The position numbers were made by a program, and so were the translations under genes. A stretch of DNA of 46,369 nt from Chloroflexota bacterium (lineage in GTDB: Bacteria > Chloroflexota > Anaerolineae > Anaerolineales > Villigracilaceae): contig VGNE01000029.1 in assembly GCA_016866215.1 (NCBI GenBank), forward strand, positions 1-46,369. Reading direction: 5' to 3'. Positions within the stretch are counted from its first letter, which is position 1. The number at the start of each line of letters is the position of its first letter. Under the pieces are notes generated by a model that saw only the letters and a list, made by a program, of their open reading frames with translations, did no database searches and was not told the origin of the DNA. This document shows, in pieces, positions 8,438-15,076 of the stretch.

Positions 8438-8974
8438 ATGGCTGAATCCAACCTTGTAGATATCCTGGCGGTCTTTCCGGATCTCGAACCTGCCGCCGAT
8501 GCCATCGAGCATCTGCGCTCCCTCGGCGTCCACGACGACTGCATGAACGTCATCTCCGGCATCCCCGTCACCGAAGCCATGCTGGGACGCCCAAGCCAAT
8601 GGACAAACGTCCCGCGCATCGCGTTGGGCGGCGCGCTTCTGGGCTTTGGCGCGGGTGTCTTCCTTGCATTCGTCTCTCCCTACCTTTATCCCTATCCGAT
8701 TCAAGTAAGCACACAGGCGTTCATTCCAGGTGCGCCCACTGTTGTTGTGTTATTTGAACTAACCATGCTCGGCATGTTGCTCTCCACCTTCCTCGGCGTG
8801 TTTTTGGATAGTTTCTTCCCCAACTACCGCCCGATGAAATACGTGCCTGAGGTCAGCGATGGGAAGATCTGCATCCTGGTCGAATGTTCGTATGTGGAGG
8901 AAAAGAAAATAATGGACGCCTTGAAAAAACTTGGCGCCGAATCCGTGAAACCTGCGGAGGCGCAGCACCTATGA
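8438..8974 (+). CDS. actD: ActD, two-helix membrane subunit (DUF3341), 178 aa
   Basis: Small structural subunit of Alternative Complex III. The N-terminal soluble part (about 1-60) contains the family pattern of a short regulatory-like fold (LAVFPDLEPAADAIEHLRS). Two transmembrane helices follow at about residues 65-87 and 103-127, then a soluble tail. AGGAGG is seven bases before ATG. Its stop overlaps the actE start in an ATGA, so the two are translationally coupled. Confidence 0.88.
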   Translation: MAESNLVDILAVFPDLEPAADAIEHLRSLGVHDDCMNVISGIPVTEAMLGRPSQWTNVPRIALGGALLGFGAGVFLAFVSPYLYPYPIQVSTQAFIPGAPTVVVLFELTMLGMLLSTFLGVFLDSFFPNYRPMKYVPEVSDGKICILVECSYVEEKKIMDALKKLGAESVKPAEAQHL

Positions 8975-9528
8975 GACTCTTAAAACAACTCCTCATCGTC
9001 TTCGCCGTCCTCGGCGCGCTTACCGGCGTGTTGATGATCTTTGCCTATGACGTGATCAAAATTGACTGGGTCGTCTTTATGGAGATCCAGGATTCCTACG
9101 GCACGCAGGAAAAACCCCTGCCCGTTCCCGCCCAATCCATTCCGGTGGAAGGCGCCGCCTACATTCCTGGCACGGGTGCGCCGCTCAATCCAGTGCCTGC
9201 TGATGAAATCTCGTTTGCACGAGGTGCAGAACTATATTCCATTCATTGCCAGATGTGTCATGGTGAGGATGGGCAGGGAAATGGAACGATTGCGGCTTTT
9301 CTCGTCAAGAAAAAGCCCGCCAACCTGACCAGCGAACTGGTTCAAAGCAAAAGCGATGGCAGCCTTTTCCTGACCATTTCAAATGGCATATTTAACCCAA
9401 ACAACAGCTTGTTCCCGGATATACAATTCTCCGGGCAAATGCCGCCGCTCAATGAAAACCTGACTGTGCGTGAGCGCTGGGATGTAGTGAATTACATCCG
9501 CACGCTAACAACGGTAGAAGGGCAATAG
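8971..9528 (+). CDS. actE: ActE, membrane-anchored monohaem cytochrome c, 185 aa
   Basis: Periplasm-facing cytochrome subunit of the complex. The ATG at 8971 is chosen because it forms an ATGA overlap with actD; a longer frame from 8884 would run inside actD. One N-terminal helix (about 5-27) is followed by a linker and a cytochrome c domain with C93-QM-C96-H97. The SGQMPPL segment probably supplies the Met axial ligand, and WDVVNYIRTL is the usual C-terminal helix. The next gene starts 13 bp later. Confidence 0.9.
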   Translation: MRLLKQLLIVFAVLGALTGVLMIFAYDVIKIDWVVFMEIQDSYGTQEKPLPVPAQSIPVEGAAYIPGTGAPLNPVPADEISFARGAELYSIHCQMCHGEDGQGNGTIAAFLVKKKPANLTSELVQSKSDGSLFLTISNGIFNPNNSLFPDIQFSGQMPPLNENLTVRERWDVVNYIRTLTTVEGQ

Positions 9529-9541
9529 GGAGGTATTTCTC

Positions 9542-10204
9542 ATGAATGACGATGTAAGAAAATATATCTATGGCACATTGGTCGTTTTTGTCTTTGGACT
9601 CCTGGTATGGATCAGCTTTATCTATGTCAATGCTTGTGGATTCACATTAACTTGTAATCGCGGCGCATTTGTAGTTGAACGAACGCCCATTCCAACCCTT
9701 ATTCCGGCCACTCTGCCTGCCATGCAAATCACCACTAGTGAAGTTGCCGTTCCCGACCAATGCAGTGTCGCCGCAGTGGATTTAATCGGTGAATGGGTTG
9801 CGGCTGGTTCCTCTGAAACGGATGTGTTCCAATTTGTGGATATCAACGGGCATAATTGTGAGTCTACTTTTGAAGAAGTGAAGCTTCTTTTTATCGAAGG
9901 CAACCTCTGGTATTCTGGCTCGCTTTCCTGTGTTTCCTGTCACTCAGTGGATGTGGCTGTCTCCCCCGCACAACTGGACTTGAGCACCTATGCAGGCATT
10001 CTTGCCGGTTCACGCCGCGCCGACGCCGAATCCAGTGGCACAGACGTTCTCGGCTCTGGCAACTGGGAATCATCCCTATTGTATGAATTCATTGCCGCTA
10101 CCCGAGCGGATGTGCCCGGTCATACCGAAGCGATCGCTGATCTGGTGATTTTTGCGGGTAGACCGCTCCCGCCAGCGGTTCTGACAGCAACCCCGACACC
10201 GTAA
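9542..10204 (+). CDS. Membrane-anchored c-type cytochrome-like protein at the end of the act operon, 220 aa
   Basis: Unassigned last gene of the operon, behind a strong GGGAGG site. One N-terminal helix (about 9-29) is followed by an outside domain with a single CVSCH haem motif (C130-H134) and a Thr/Pro-rich C-terminus. Four further cysteines (C32, C38, C74, C106) could form disulfides. In characterised act clusters this position is held by actF, a second NrfD-like subunit, but this protein is unrelated to that in topology. It may be an electron acceptor or an extra subunit. The call as a cytochrome rests on the one haem motif. Confidence 0.75.
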   Translation: MNDDVRKYIYGTLVVFVFGLLVWISFIYVNACGFTLTCNRGAFVVERTPIPTLIPATLPAMQITTSEVAVPDQCSVAAVDLIGEWVAAGSSETDVFQFVDINGHNCESTFEEVKLLFIEGNLWYSGSLSCVSCHSVDVAVSPAQLDLSTYAGILAGSRRADAESSGTDVLGSGNWESSLLYEFIAATRADVPGHTEAIADLVIFAGRPLPPAVLTATPTP

Positions 10205-10216
10205 TCGGTGGAAATC

Positions 10217-10250
10217 AAAAAAGACTTGATCAAACGCTCAAGTCTTTTTT
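10217..10250 (+). terminator. Terminator of the act operon
   Basis: AAAAAAGACTTGA - 8-base loop - TCAAGTCTTTTTT, located 13 bp after the last act gene. Strong stem with T-run. Confidence 0.9.
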
Positions 10251-10313
10251 GTTGAATATTTCCATAGCCAGATAAGAAAATACCCGATCCCTCAGCGGAG
10301 GTGCATATCCTAA

Positions 10314-10369
10314 AAGGAAAACGCCCGACTATGAGGCGTTTTTTTCTGGCGGAGAGGGCGGGATTCGAA
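10314..10369. repeat. Duplicated tRNA-Ser 3' end and terminator, remnant copy
   Basis: A near-identical copy of 10405-10461 (one-base indel). It includes the terminator hairpin and the last 18-20 bases of the tRNA-Ser gene up to GGATTCGAA, then diverges abruptly. It cannot be a tRNA itself. It may be a tandem duplication scar or an old integration footprint. Confidence 0.85.
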
Positions 10370-10407
10370 TATTATCCCCTCAATGGGGGCGCGAGAACCT
10401 AAATAAG

Positions 10408-10440
10408 GAAAACGCCCCGACTATGAGGCGTTTTTTTCTG
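10408..10440 (-). terminator. Hairpin following tRNA-Ser
   Basis: On the minus strand AACGCC - 10 bases - GGCGTT is followed by TTTT, directly after the tRNA 3' end. The same hairpin is present in the duplicated copy. Confidence 0.6.
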
Positions 10441-10441
10441 G

Positions 10442-10528
10442 CGGAGAGGGCGGGATTCGAACCCGCGAACCTTTGTGGGTTACACGCTTTCCAAGCGTGC
10501 GCGCTAAGCCAGACTACGCGACCTCTCC
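10442..10528 (-). tRNA. tRNA-Ser (anticodon GGA)
   Basis: Folds as an 87-nt cloverleaf: acceptor GGAGAGG/CCTCTCC, anticodon stem CACGC/GCGTG with loop TTGGAAA (anticodon GGA), a long variable arm (class II), T-loop GGTTCGAATCC and discriminator G. The CCA end is not encoded. Confidence 0.95.
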
Positions 10529-10723
10529 AGTTTCAAGCGTGCGAATTATACCATGTGTCATTATTCCTTTCGAATTGCGAATTGCATCAGAGATAATGTT
10601 ACTTCATCCTCTCTTGTCACCCGCCCTCACTGGTTCGACAAGCTCAACACCCCGCCTGCCCTTTTCCCGCGAAGCGTGAGAGAGGGGGAGATCGTCCTGA
10701 CGAAAAATCATCACAATTGGGGA

Positions 10724-10759
10724 GAGGTCCACCCACACCTTATCAACGTGGGCGGTTTA
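10724..10759. repeat. Dispersed hairpin repeat GAGGTCCACCCACACC..., copy A
   Basis: Contains CCACCCAC and GTGGGCGG around TATCAACG, able to fold as a hairpin with one G-U pair. Near-identical copies occur at 12909-12944 and, more diverged, 11657-11696, all in the same orientation just beyond the 3' end of minus-strand operons. Confidence 0.8.
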
Positions 10760-10787
10760 CTATCACACAGCGAACATTCTCAAACAG

Positions 10788-10816
10788 AAAGTCCGAAGCC
10801 AGCGACTTCGGACTTT
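10788..10816 (-). terminator. Terminator of the hicB-hicA-ygiT operon
   Basis: AAAGTCCGAAG - 7-base loop - CTTCGGACTTT, 18 bp beyond the stop of the zinc-finger gene. Both strands show A/T tracts at the base. Confidence 0.8.
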
Positions 10817-10833
10817 TCAATTTTATAGTTTGC

Positions 10834-11067
10834 TTATGCTTCCACAAACTCTGCAACAGCAACGCTTTTTATTTTCGTTAGATTCTTACGATGTACCTTA
10901 ATTCGCTCGATCTCATGCAAAGTATTTGCTGTGAGATAGCTTTCCCCGCAATTGGGGCAACTGACTACAGGCACGTTTTCTATAATCAGCAAATTCGCGC
11001 TTTTGCCGTAACTTCGTGTGACGTAACGGATTTCGGCTCCGTTCTTGCCGCAAATGTCGCAAATCAT
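10834..11067 (-). CDS. YgiT-type zinc-finger protein, 77 aa
   Basis: Has two CxxC knuckles (C3-x2-C6 and C37-x2-C40) like the N-terminal domain of MqsA and the small YgiT-type antitoxins. Such proteins usually pair with a MqsR or DUF4258 RNase toxin. Here its ATG overlaps the hicA stop as ATGA, so it forms the third gene of a hicB-hicA operon. It lacks the helix-turn-helix half of MqsA. Its function in this setting is unknown; it may be an accessory antitoxin or a recruited leftover of a different module. Confidence 0.8.
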   Translation of the reverse strand: MICDICGKNGAEIRYVTRSYGKSANLLIIENVPVVSCPNCGESYLTANTLHEIERIKVHRKNLTKIKSVAVAEFVEA

Positions 11068-11291
11068 TTCAACAACTCCAAAAACTCTTCGCGCTCCATC
11101 TCACAATCGCGGATAATTTTCAGCATCAAACCAGGTCCAATTGTCTCGCCACGATGAACAGGGACAACCGTTCGCCTGCCATCGGTATGACTTAAGAAAT
11201 GATGACTTCCCTTGATCCGCAAAACGAGAAAACCCGCTTTTTTCAACGCGGCAATAACTTGTTGACCGGTGAGGCGCGGGAACTTTGGCAT
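11064..11291 (-). CDS. hicA: HicA-family mRNA interferase toxin, 75 aa
   Basis: Small double-stranded-RNA-binding-fold toxin that cleaves mRNA. The start MPKFPRLTG at 11291 matches HicA; an upstream frame start would add 24 residues lying inside hicB. The conserved GSHHFL segment contains the catalytic His, followed by the PVHRGETIGPG motif. TGATG joins hicB to hicA, and ATGA joins hicA to the next gene. The antitoxin-first order is the less common arrangement but is known for this family. Confidence 0.9.
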   Translation of the reverse strand: MPKFPRLTGQQVIAALKKAGFLVLRIKGSHHFLSHTDGRRTVVPVHRGETIGPGLMLKIIRDCEMEREEFLELLK

Positions 11292-11503
11292 CAGACATTC
11301 ACAGCAATACGTTGCATACCGATAAACTCTTGTGTTGGAACATCGCCTTGCACTTCCAGGCATAACTCAATCGCCTCGCGGATTCGTTCCATGAGTTTAT
11401 CCAATGACTTGGCTTGCGTATGGCATCCTGGCAATTCAGGGACGCTGGCAACATAATAGCCTTCTTCGTCACGTTCAATAATGACGTTAAATTCTTTTGT
11501 CAT
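11291..11503 (-). CDS. hicB: HicB-family antitoxin, 70 aa
   Basis: Partner of HicA. The sequence matches the partial RNase-H-like HicB fold: EEGYYVASVPELPGCHTQ, then a helix with EAIELCLE. It is short and has no C-terminal DNA-binding domain, so autoregulation is not obvious. AGGAG lies nine bases upstream of ATG. Confidence 0.88.
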   Translation of the reverse strand: MTKEFNVIIERDEEGYYVASVPELPGCHTQAKSLDKLMERIREAIELCLEVQGDVPTQEFIGMQRIAVNV

Positions 11504-11656
11504 GGTTTTTCTCCTATCGCTATATTACCATATCCCTTCCCCCGCAGCAGACTTGCCTCTCGCCAGTTCTCCCCCAAATCCGATCACTGCGGACACTGAA
11601 TCCGCATACATAATTTCAATGTCGTATTTGGGAGAGATGTCCGAAGGACATAGGGG

Positions 11657-11696
11657 CACCACCCACCCCCACTCCCTATCATCGCGGGCGGTTTAC
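11657..11696. repeat. Dispersed hairpin repeat, diverged copy B
   Basis: ACCCACCCCCACTCCCTATC followed by a GCGGGCGGTTTA end resembles copies at 10724 and 12909. A further arm pair TCTCCCCCAAAT / ATTTGGGAGAGA lies just upstream (11569-11637). Confidence 0.65.
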
Positions 11697-11703
11697 TATG
11701 ATT

Positions 11704-12084
11704 TTATTTTTCCATATACTTTCTTGCATCGAGTAGAAAATCCCTTGCCTGATTGATCATATCCGCCGCAACGTCTTCGCCGATTCCCGTATCTACTCCA
11801 TAATCCCCAGAAATACGTTTTTCAAATCCGTCCCGAAGCCAGCGATGATATTTCGGGTCAAGCGCCTTTGTCTTTGCAAAGTTCTTGCCATACGCCGCAA
11901 TGACTTGGCCATGCTGGTTAAGTTTGATGTCAAATTCGTTATATAACAAAGCCTCGGCAACATAGAACATCGCATAATAGGCGCGTCCAACCGCAATCTC
12001 CGCTTTTCCCATATTCGTCAATCCTTCTGCGGCTTCGATGGCATCCAATGCCTTGTCCAGTAATTTGCTGGCGTATTCTTTCAT
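11704..12084 (-). CDS. HEPN-domain protein of an MNT-HEPN pair, 126 aa
   Basis: All-helical HEPN family. Typical C-terminal features KYHRWLRDGFEKRISGDYG and a final helix are present. The family's RNase signature is R-x4-6-H within RAYYAMFH; here it reads RAYYAMFY (R34...Y41), so the catalytic His seems to be replaced by Tyr. The start overlaps the MNT gene stop as ATGA. The MNT partner normally neutralises HEPN by adding nucleotides. The change may mean a weakened or inactive toxin, or use of another residue. Confidence 0.85.
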   Translation of the reverse strand: MKEYASKLLDKALDAIEAAEGLTNMGKAEIAVGRAYYAMFYVAEALLYNEFDIKLNQHGQVIAAYGKNFAKTKALDPKYHRWLRDGFEKRISGDYGVDTGIGEDVAADMINQARDFLLDARKYMEK

Positions 12085-12419
12085 GCAGGCAATCCTTCTT
12101 TATGAATGTTGTAAAGCAGGGGTTTTTCATTCGCTGAATTCTTCCACTGTATTTCCTTGATAAAAATACAACTGACTGTAACGTCATACTCTAAAGAGAC
12201 ATCGCTTGCCAACTGGCTGATTTTCTTCTGCTCGTTCCAATAATTGCTGTAATCCTTGAGCAAAATCATCACATCCACATCCGAGCCTTGACGATAATCT
12301 CCGCGCGCATAGGACCCGTACAAGTAGACGGCTTTCAGCCTGTCCCCATAAATGCGGACAAGCCCTGCCTTCAACTCTTTCATCAGTTTCCTGATACGCA
12401 GTGGCACTTTCCTGTTCAT
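12081..12419 (-). CDS. MNT-type nucleotidyltransferase, 112 aa
   Basis: Minimal nucleotidyltransferase of the polymerase-beta fold, the antitoxin half of MNT-HEPN pairs. The signature is intact: YGSYARGD with G35-S36 and the metal pair D47-x-D49. A C-terminal helix contains SLEYDVTVS. It is translationally coupled to HEPN. Upstream, TAAAAT sits six bases before the ATG with no Shine-Dalgarno site, so the transcript may be leaderless. Confidence 0.88.
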   Translation of the reverse strand: MNRKVPLRIRKLMKELKAGLVRIYGDRLKAVYLYGSYARGDYRQGSDVDVMILLKDYSNYWNEQKKISQLASDVSLEYDVTVSCIFIKEIQWKNSANEKPLLYNIHKEGLPA

Positions 12420-12464
12420 GCTCTTATTTTACCTTTTTATTCCTACGCCCCTGCTAGGATTTAT

Positions 12465-12746
12465 TCATGCCAATTGCACCGTCAACTTCTTTCCTAAAGC
12501 GGACGCGGCGCGCTCCAACGTGAACAAGGTGATCGAGGCATTTTCGGGGTCGAGCAGACGTTCCAGTGCGGCGCGGCTGGTCTTCATGCGATTTGCCATT
12601 TCGGTCTTGGTCAGTTTCTTTTTCTTCATTTCCTCTGCAATTTGATAGGCAATGACACGCTTGATGGCTACAGTTTGTACCTGTTCGTAAAGATTTTCCT
12701 CTTTGAGAAAATCATCAAAGTTGCTTCCGATGTGTTTTTTGTTCAT
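12465..12746 (-). CDS. XRE-family antitoxin-like regulator, 93 aa
   Basis: Helix-turn-helix DNA-binding protein. The HTH spans about residues 43-85 (KLTKTEMANRMKTSRAALERLL) and is followed by a typical HigA-like end (LERAASALGKKLTVQL). No toxin gene is attached on either side, so it is a solitary antitoxin or regulator. A TAAAAT box is six bases from the ATG, suggesting a leaderless mRNA. It lies between MNT-HEPN and the vsr operon. Confidence 0.8.
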   Translation of the reverse strand: MNKKHIGSNFDDFLKEENLYEQVQTVAIKRVIAYQIAEEMKKKKLTKTEMANRMKTSRAALERLLDPENASITLFTLERAASALGKKLTVQLA

Positions 12747-12781
12747 GGCGGTATTTTACATCAAAACCTGCCCCCCACCTG

Positions 12782-12851
12782 CCTCCCCCAAATGGGACAA
12801 CGAAGTATTCACTGTTTTAATTTAAATTTAAATTGCCCCATTTGGGGGAGG
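12782..12851. repeat. Inverted repeat with 15-bp arms
   Basis: CCTCCCCCAAATGGG (12782-12796) is mirrored exactly by CCCATTTGGGGGAGG (12837-12851) around an A+T-rich loop. Together with the adjacent copy C it forms a composite repeat in the gap between the XRE and vsr genes. A weaker version lies upstream of copy B. Confidence 0.85.
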
Positions 12852-12908
12852 TGCCCGTTAGGGCGGAGGGGGCAAATCGTCCAGCTCAAAGGCGGACTCA
12901 ATCAGGGT

Positions 12909-12944
12909 GAGGTCCACCCACACCCTATCAACGTGGGCGGTTTA
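12909..12944. repeat. Dispersed hairpin repeat, copy C
   Basis: Matches copy A (10724-10759) at all but one base and ends four bases before the stop of vsr, again at the 3' end of a minus-strand operon. Confidence 0.85.
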
Positions 12945-12948
12945 GTTT

Positions 12949-13404
12949 TCATCTTTTACGCTTCATAACGATACTGTATATTTTTTCGGAGGCTTTTTCT
13001 GGATTTTCATGTTCCCAAGCTCGAACAACTCTCCACCCTGCTTTTTTCAACCGCTTGTTTGTGTCTGCATCGCGTATTTGATTTTGTTTTATCTTATTCT
13101 TCCAAAACTCAGCATTGGCTTTTGCTTGTGTTCCATGAATGGGGCAGCCATGCCAGAAGCACCCATCAACAAAAATCGCTACTTTGGCAGATCGAAAGAC
13201 AATATCTGCTCTCCTATTCAGTTCTTTGACGGGTCTGATATCAATTCGAAAGCGCAAGCCTTTTTTATGTAATTCTGAACGAAGAGACTTTTCTGGAGCA
13301 GTATCTCTAGGTTTTGCAGCTTGCATTCTTTTCAAAGCCACATCGGAAGATGGGCTAGGATTTTGAATTTTTCGTTGTGTCTTTTTTATTGATCTTTTAT
13401 CCAT
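12949..13404 (-). CDS. vsr: Vsr-family DNA mismatch endonuclease, 151 aa
   Basis: Very-short-patch-repair nuclease, classically nicking at T:G mismatches left by deamination of 5-methylcytosine. Conserved elements: catalytic Asp region RADIVF (D67), FVDGCFWHGCP with D80 and H85, H90, and the late RAWEHE motif (130-133). Its length fits Vsr with a longer basic N-terminus. It is 16 bp downstream of the GHKL ATPase gene and in the same operon as the Dcm methylase. In methylase-ATPase-Vsr operons it could be the cleavage module rather than a repair enzyme. Confidence 0.92.
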   Translation of the reverse strand: MDKRSIKKTQRKIQNPSPSSDVALKRMQAAKPRDTAPEKSLRSELHKKGLRFRIDIRPVKELNRRADIVFRSAKVAIFVDGCFWHGCPIHGTQAKANAEFWKNKIKQNQIRDADTNKRLKKAGWRVVRAWEHENPEKASEKIYSIVMKRKR

Positions 13405-13420
13405 ATGTCGAGAACAAGAC

Positions 13421-15076
13421 TTATTGCCCAGAAAGCAAACTTCGTATTCTTCCTTTTATGTTTTCATAAACTGAATTGAGTTTATTTTTCGCGGCGTCAG
13501 TTAACAGGGCTGTATGTGCAAGGGCATCTCTGATAGGTTTATATTCATTTGCATCTCTTGATAAACCCGCCTCTTTAACTGGCTCCTTTACTTTATCGAC
13601 TAAGTTTGCGAGGTCATCCATCGACAAGTAACTCAAATCGGAAGCCAATCTTCTTATATCAATGCTGATATTGCCTTTTCCTTTATTCGCCATCTCTTTT
13701 TGTTTGAAATCGCTTACGGTTTTCTTGGCTTCTGGGGATAGAGGAATCTTTTTATCTTCGATATACTTTCTAACTAAATTTTCAGAGATAAAACATTCCG
13801 CATAAGACGAGAAATTAAATTGAGCGTCATCCACCAACTCGTTCACCCATTGATTAACTACTTCTTTGTTCTTTGACTTTTTAGGCAAAGAATAATCACC
13901 TGAAACAGCATTGAACAACTCTCTAGATTTTCTGTCCCTTTTCGAGTAACGCGGATTATCTGGGTCACCATCTTCGTTGATTTTATTTCTCCATTTATCC
14001 CAATCATCAATTACTCGCGTCAAAACGGCTTTCAGGTGATCTAACAATTCCTGGAACTTCGGATCATTCGCAACAATACCTTCTCTGCTACTTGTAAACC
14101 TGTCTTTTTCAGGTTCATCTAACTCATTAAAGTGAACTTGTCCATAAAGATAGCTCTCGACAATCCTTGCTGTAGGGATATGCTTTAGGATATCTTTCTC
14201 TCTAAGTCTGCCGTTTACAAATAGATCAACCCCAATCTTTTCTTCAATATCTGCAATCTTGAGTTCTTTGGGGGTTTCAACAGACGCTATAAATCCTTTG
14301 ATAGCAATTGGTCGCTTGACAATTCTGGTCTCTTTTAATTTTTCTAAAGTTGCAATATATGGATCATTTATTTCGTTAATAATCCACAGAAATTGCGTTT
14401 TGTCTGCAAGCTCCGAGAGGTTTTCATATGTAATTTTCTCCGTACCAAGCCATATATTGAAACTGTTATCCAAAAGAGAGAATCGAAAATAAAGAGCAAT
14501 TAATTTTTTGAGGATTTCTGCATTGTTCTTTATGCCATCCGTCACATTTTCGAAATAGATTATGGTCCCATGATGGTGTTTAGACGTGAAACTTCTAAAT
14601 TTGTCATATTCAACCGAGCCAAGTTTGTACTGTTGGGGCGTCAAATCATCTGTTATAGCTTGGTCTAAATCCGAATTATCAATAACCCCATCTATATATT
14701 TCTCAGCATCTTTTGTCTTCGACAAAACACTAATTTTGTCAGCACAAGACAAAAGTGCCAGTTTGCCTATACCTTTCCTGCCAATAAAAGATCTTCCCTT
14801 GCTGGTGGATATCGAACCATCTTTTCTTTTTGAATACCCTATTTTCAGAAACTTATTTTGAAAATCCTCTGCGGTCATTCCATAACCATCATCTTTGATG
14901 ACGAGAGAGTTTTTTTCTTTATCTATGTAAATCCATACATTTGTGGCATCGGCGTCCCATGAATTAGAAATAGCTTCCCCAAGCACAGTCATAAAACTTC
15001 TATACAGATTCCTCCCTAAATGGTTTAAAACACTTAAGGAAATTTCAAACGAGAACTGATCGCCTTGTTTTGCCAT
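13421..15076 (-). CDS. GHKL (MutL/HSP90-like) ATPase with possible C-terminal HEPN motif, 551 aa
   Basis: N-terminal ATPase domain with all three GHKL signatures: GEAISNSWDADA (E34, N38), DDGYGMT (62-68) and GRKGIGKLAL (99-108). A middle domain contains the KELKIADIEEKIGVDLFVNG region seen in MutL/MORC-like proteins, and then a helical C-terminus. In that C-terminus, PIRDALAHT gives R516-x4-H521, which matches the HEPN RNase motif. The ATG at 15076 is chosen because it gives a shorter overlap with dcm; an upstream ATG at 15112 is possible. ATPases of this type occur with Dcm and Vsr in restriction-like operons. The HEPN call is inference. Confidence 0.85.
   Translation of the reverse strand: MAKQGDQFSFEISLSVLNHLGRNLYRSFMTVLGEAISNSWDADATNVWIYIDKEKNSLVIKDDGYGMTAEDFQNKFLKIGYSKRKDGSISTSKGRSFIGRKGIGKLALLSCADKISVLSKTKDAEKYIDGVIDNSDLDQAITDDLTPQQYKLGSVEYDKFRSFTSKHHHGTIIYFENVTDGIKNNAEILKKLIALYFRFSLLDNSFNIWLGTEKITYENLSELADKTQFLWIINEINDPYIATLEKLKETRIVKRPIAIKGFIASVETPKELKIADIEEKIGVDLFVNGRLREKDILKHIPTARIVESYLYGQVHFNELDEPEKDRFTSSREGIVANDPKFQELLDHLKAVLTRVIDDWDKWRNKINEDGDPDNPRYSKRDRKSRELFNAVSGDYSLPKKSKNKEVVNQWVNELVDDAQFNFSSYAECFISENLVRKYIEDKKIPLSPEAKKTVSDFKQKEMANKGKGNISIDIRRLASDLSYLSMDDLANLVDKVKEPVKEAGLSRDANEYKPIRDALAHTALLTDAAKNKLNSVYENIKGRIRSLLSGQ

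Larger units (their letters stand above)
10529..10833. other. Intergenic repeats between tRNA-Ser and the toxin-antitoxin block
   Basis: No gene is evident. Contents: a degenerate TTCGACAAGCTCA motif (10632-10650), a copy of a conserved hairpin repeat (10724-10759), and a terminator (10788-10816) serving the minus-strand operon. Confidence 0.6.

Noticed and set aside
7544-8704. 386-codon open frame antisense to actC and actD
   Set aside because: It mirrors the codon pattern of actC, has no family features, and is rich in His/Asp/Arg as expected from a shadow of a membrane protein gene.
10352-10369. Second tRNA-Ser-like sequence
   Set aside because: Only the last ~20 bases of the tRNA are present; no cloverleaf can form.
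12081-12419. Aminoglycoside nucleotidyltransferase (resistance gene)
   Set aside because: Too short and coupled to HEPN; it is the minimal MNT antitoxin type.
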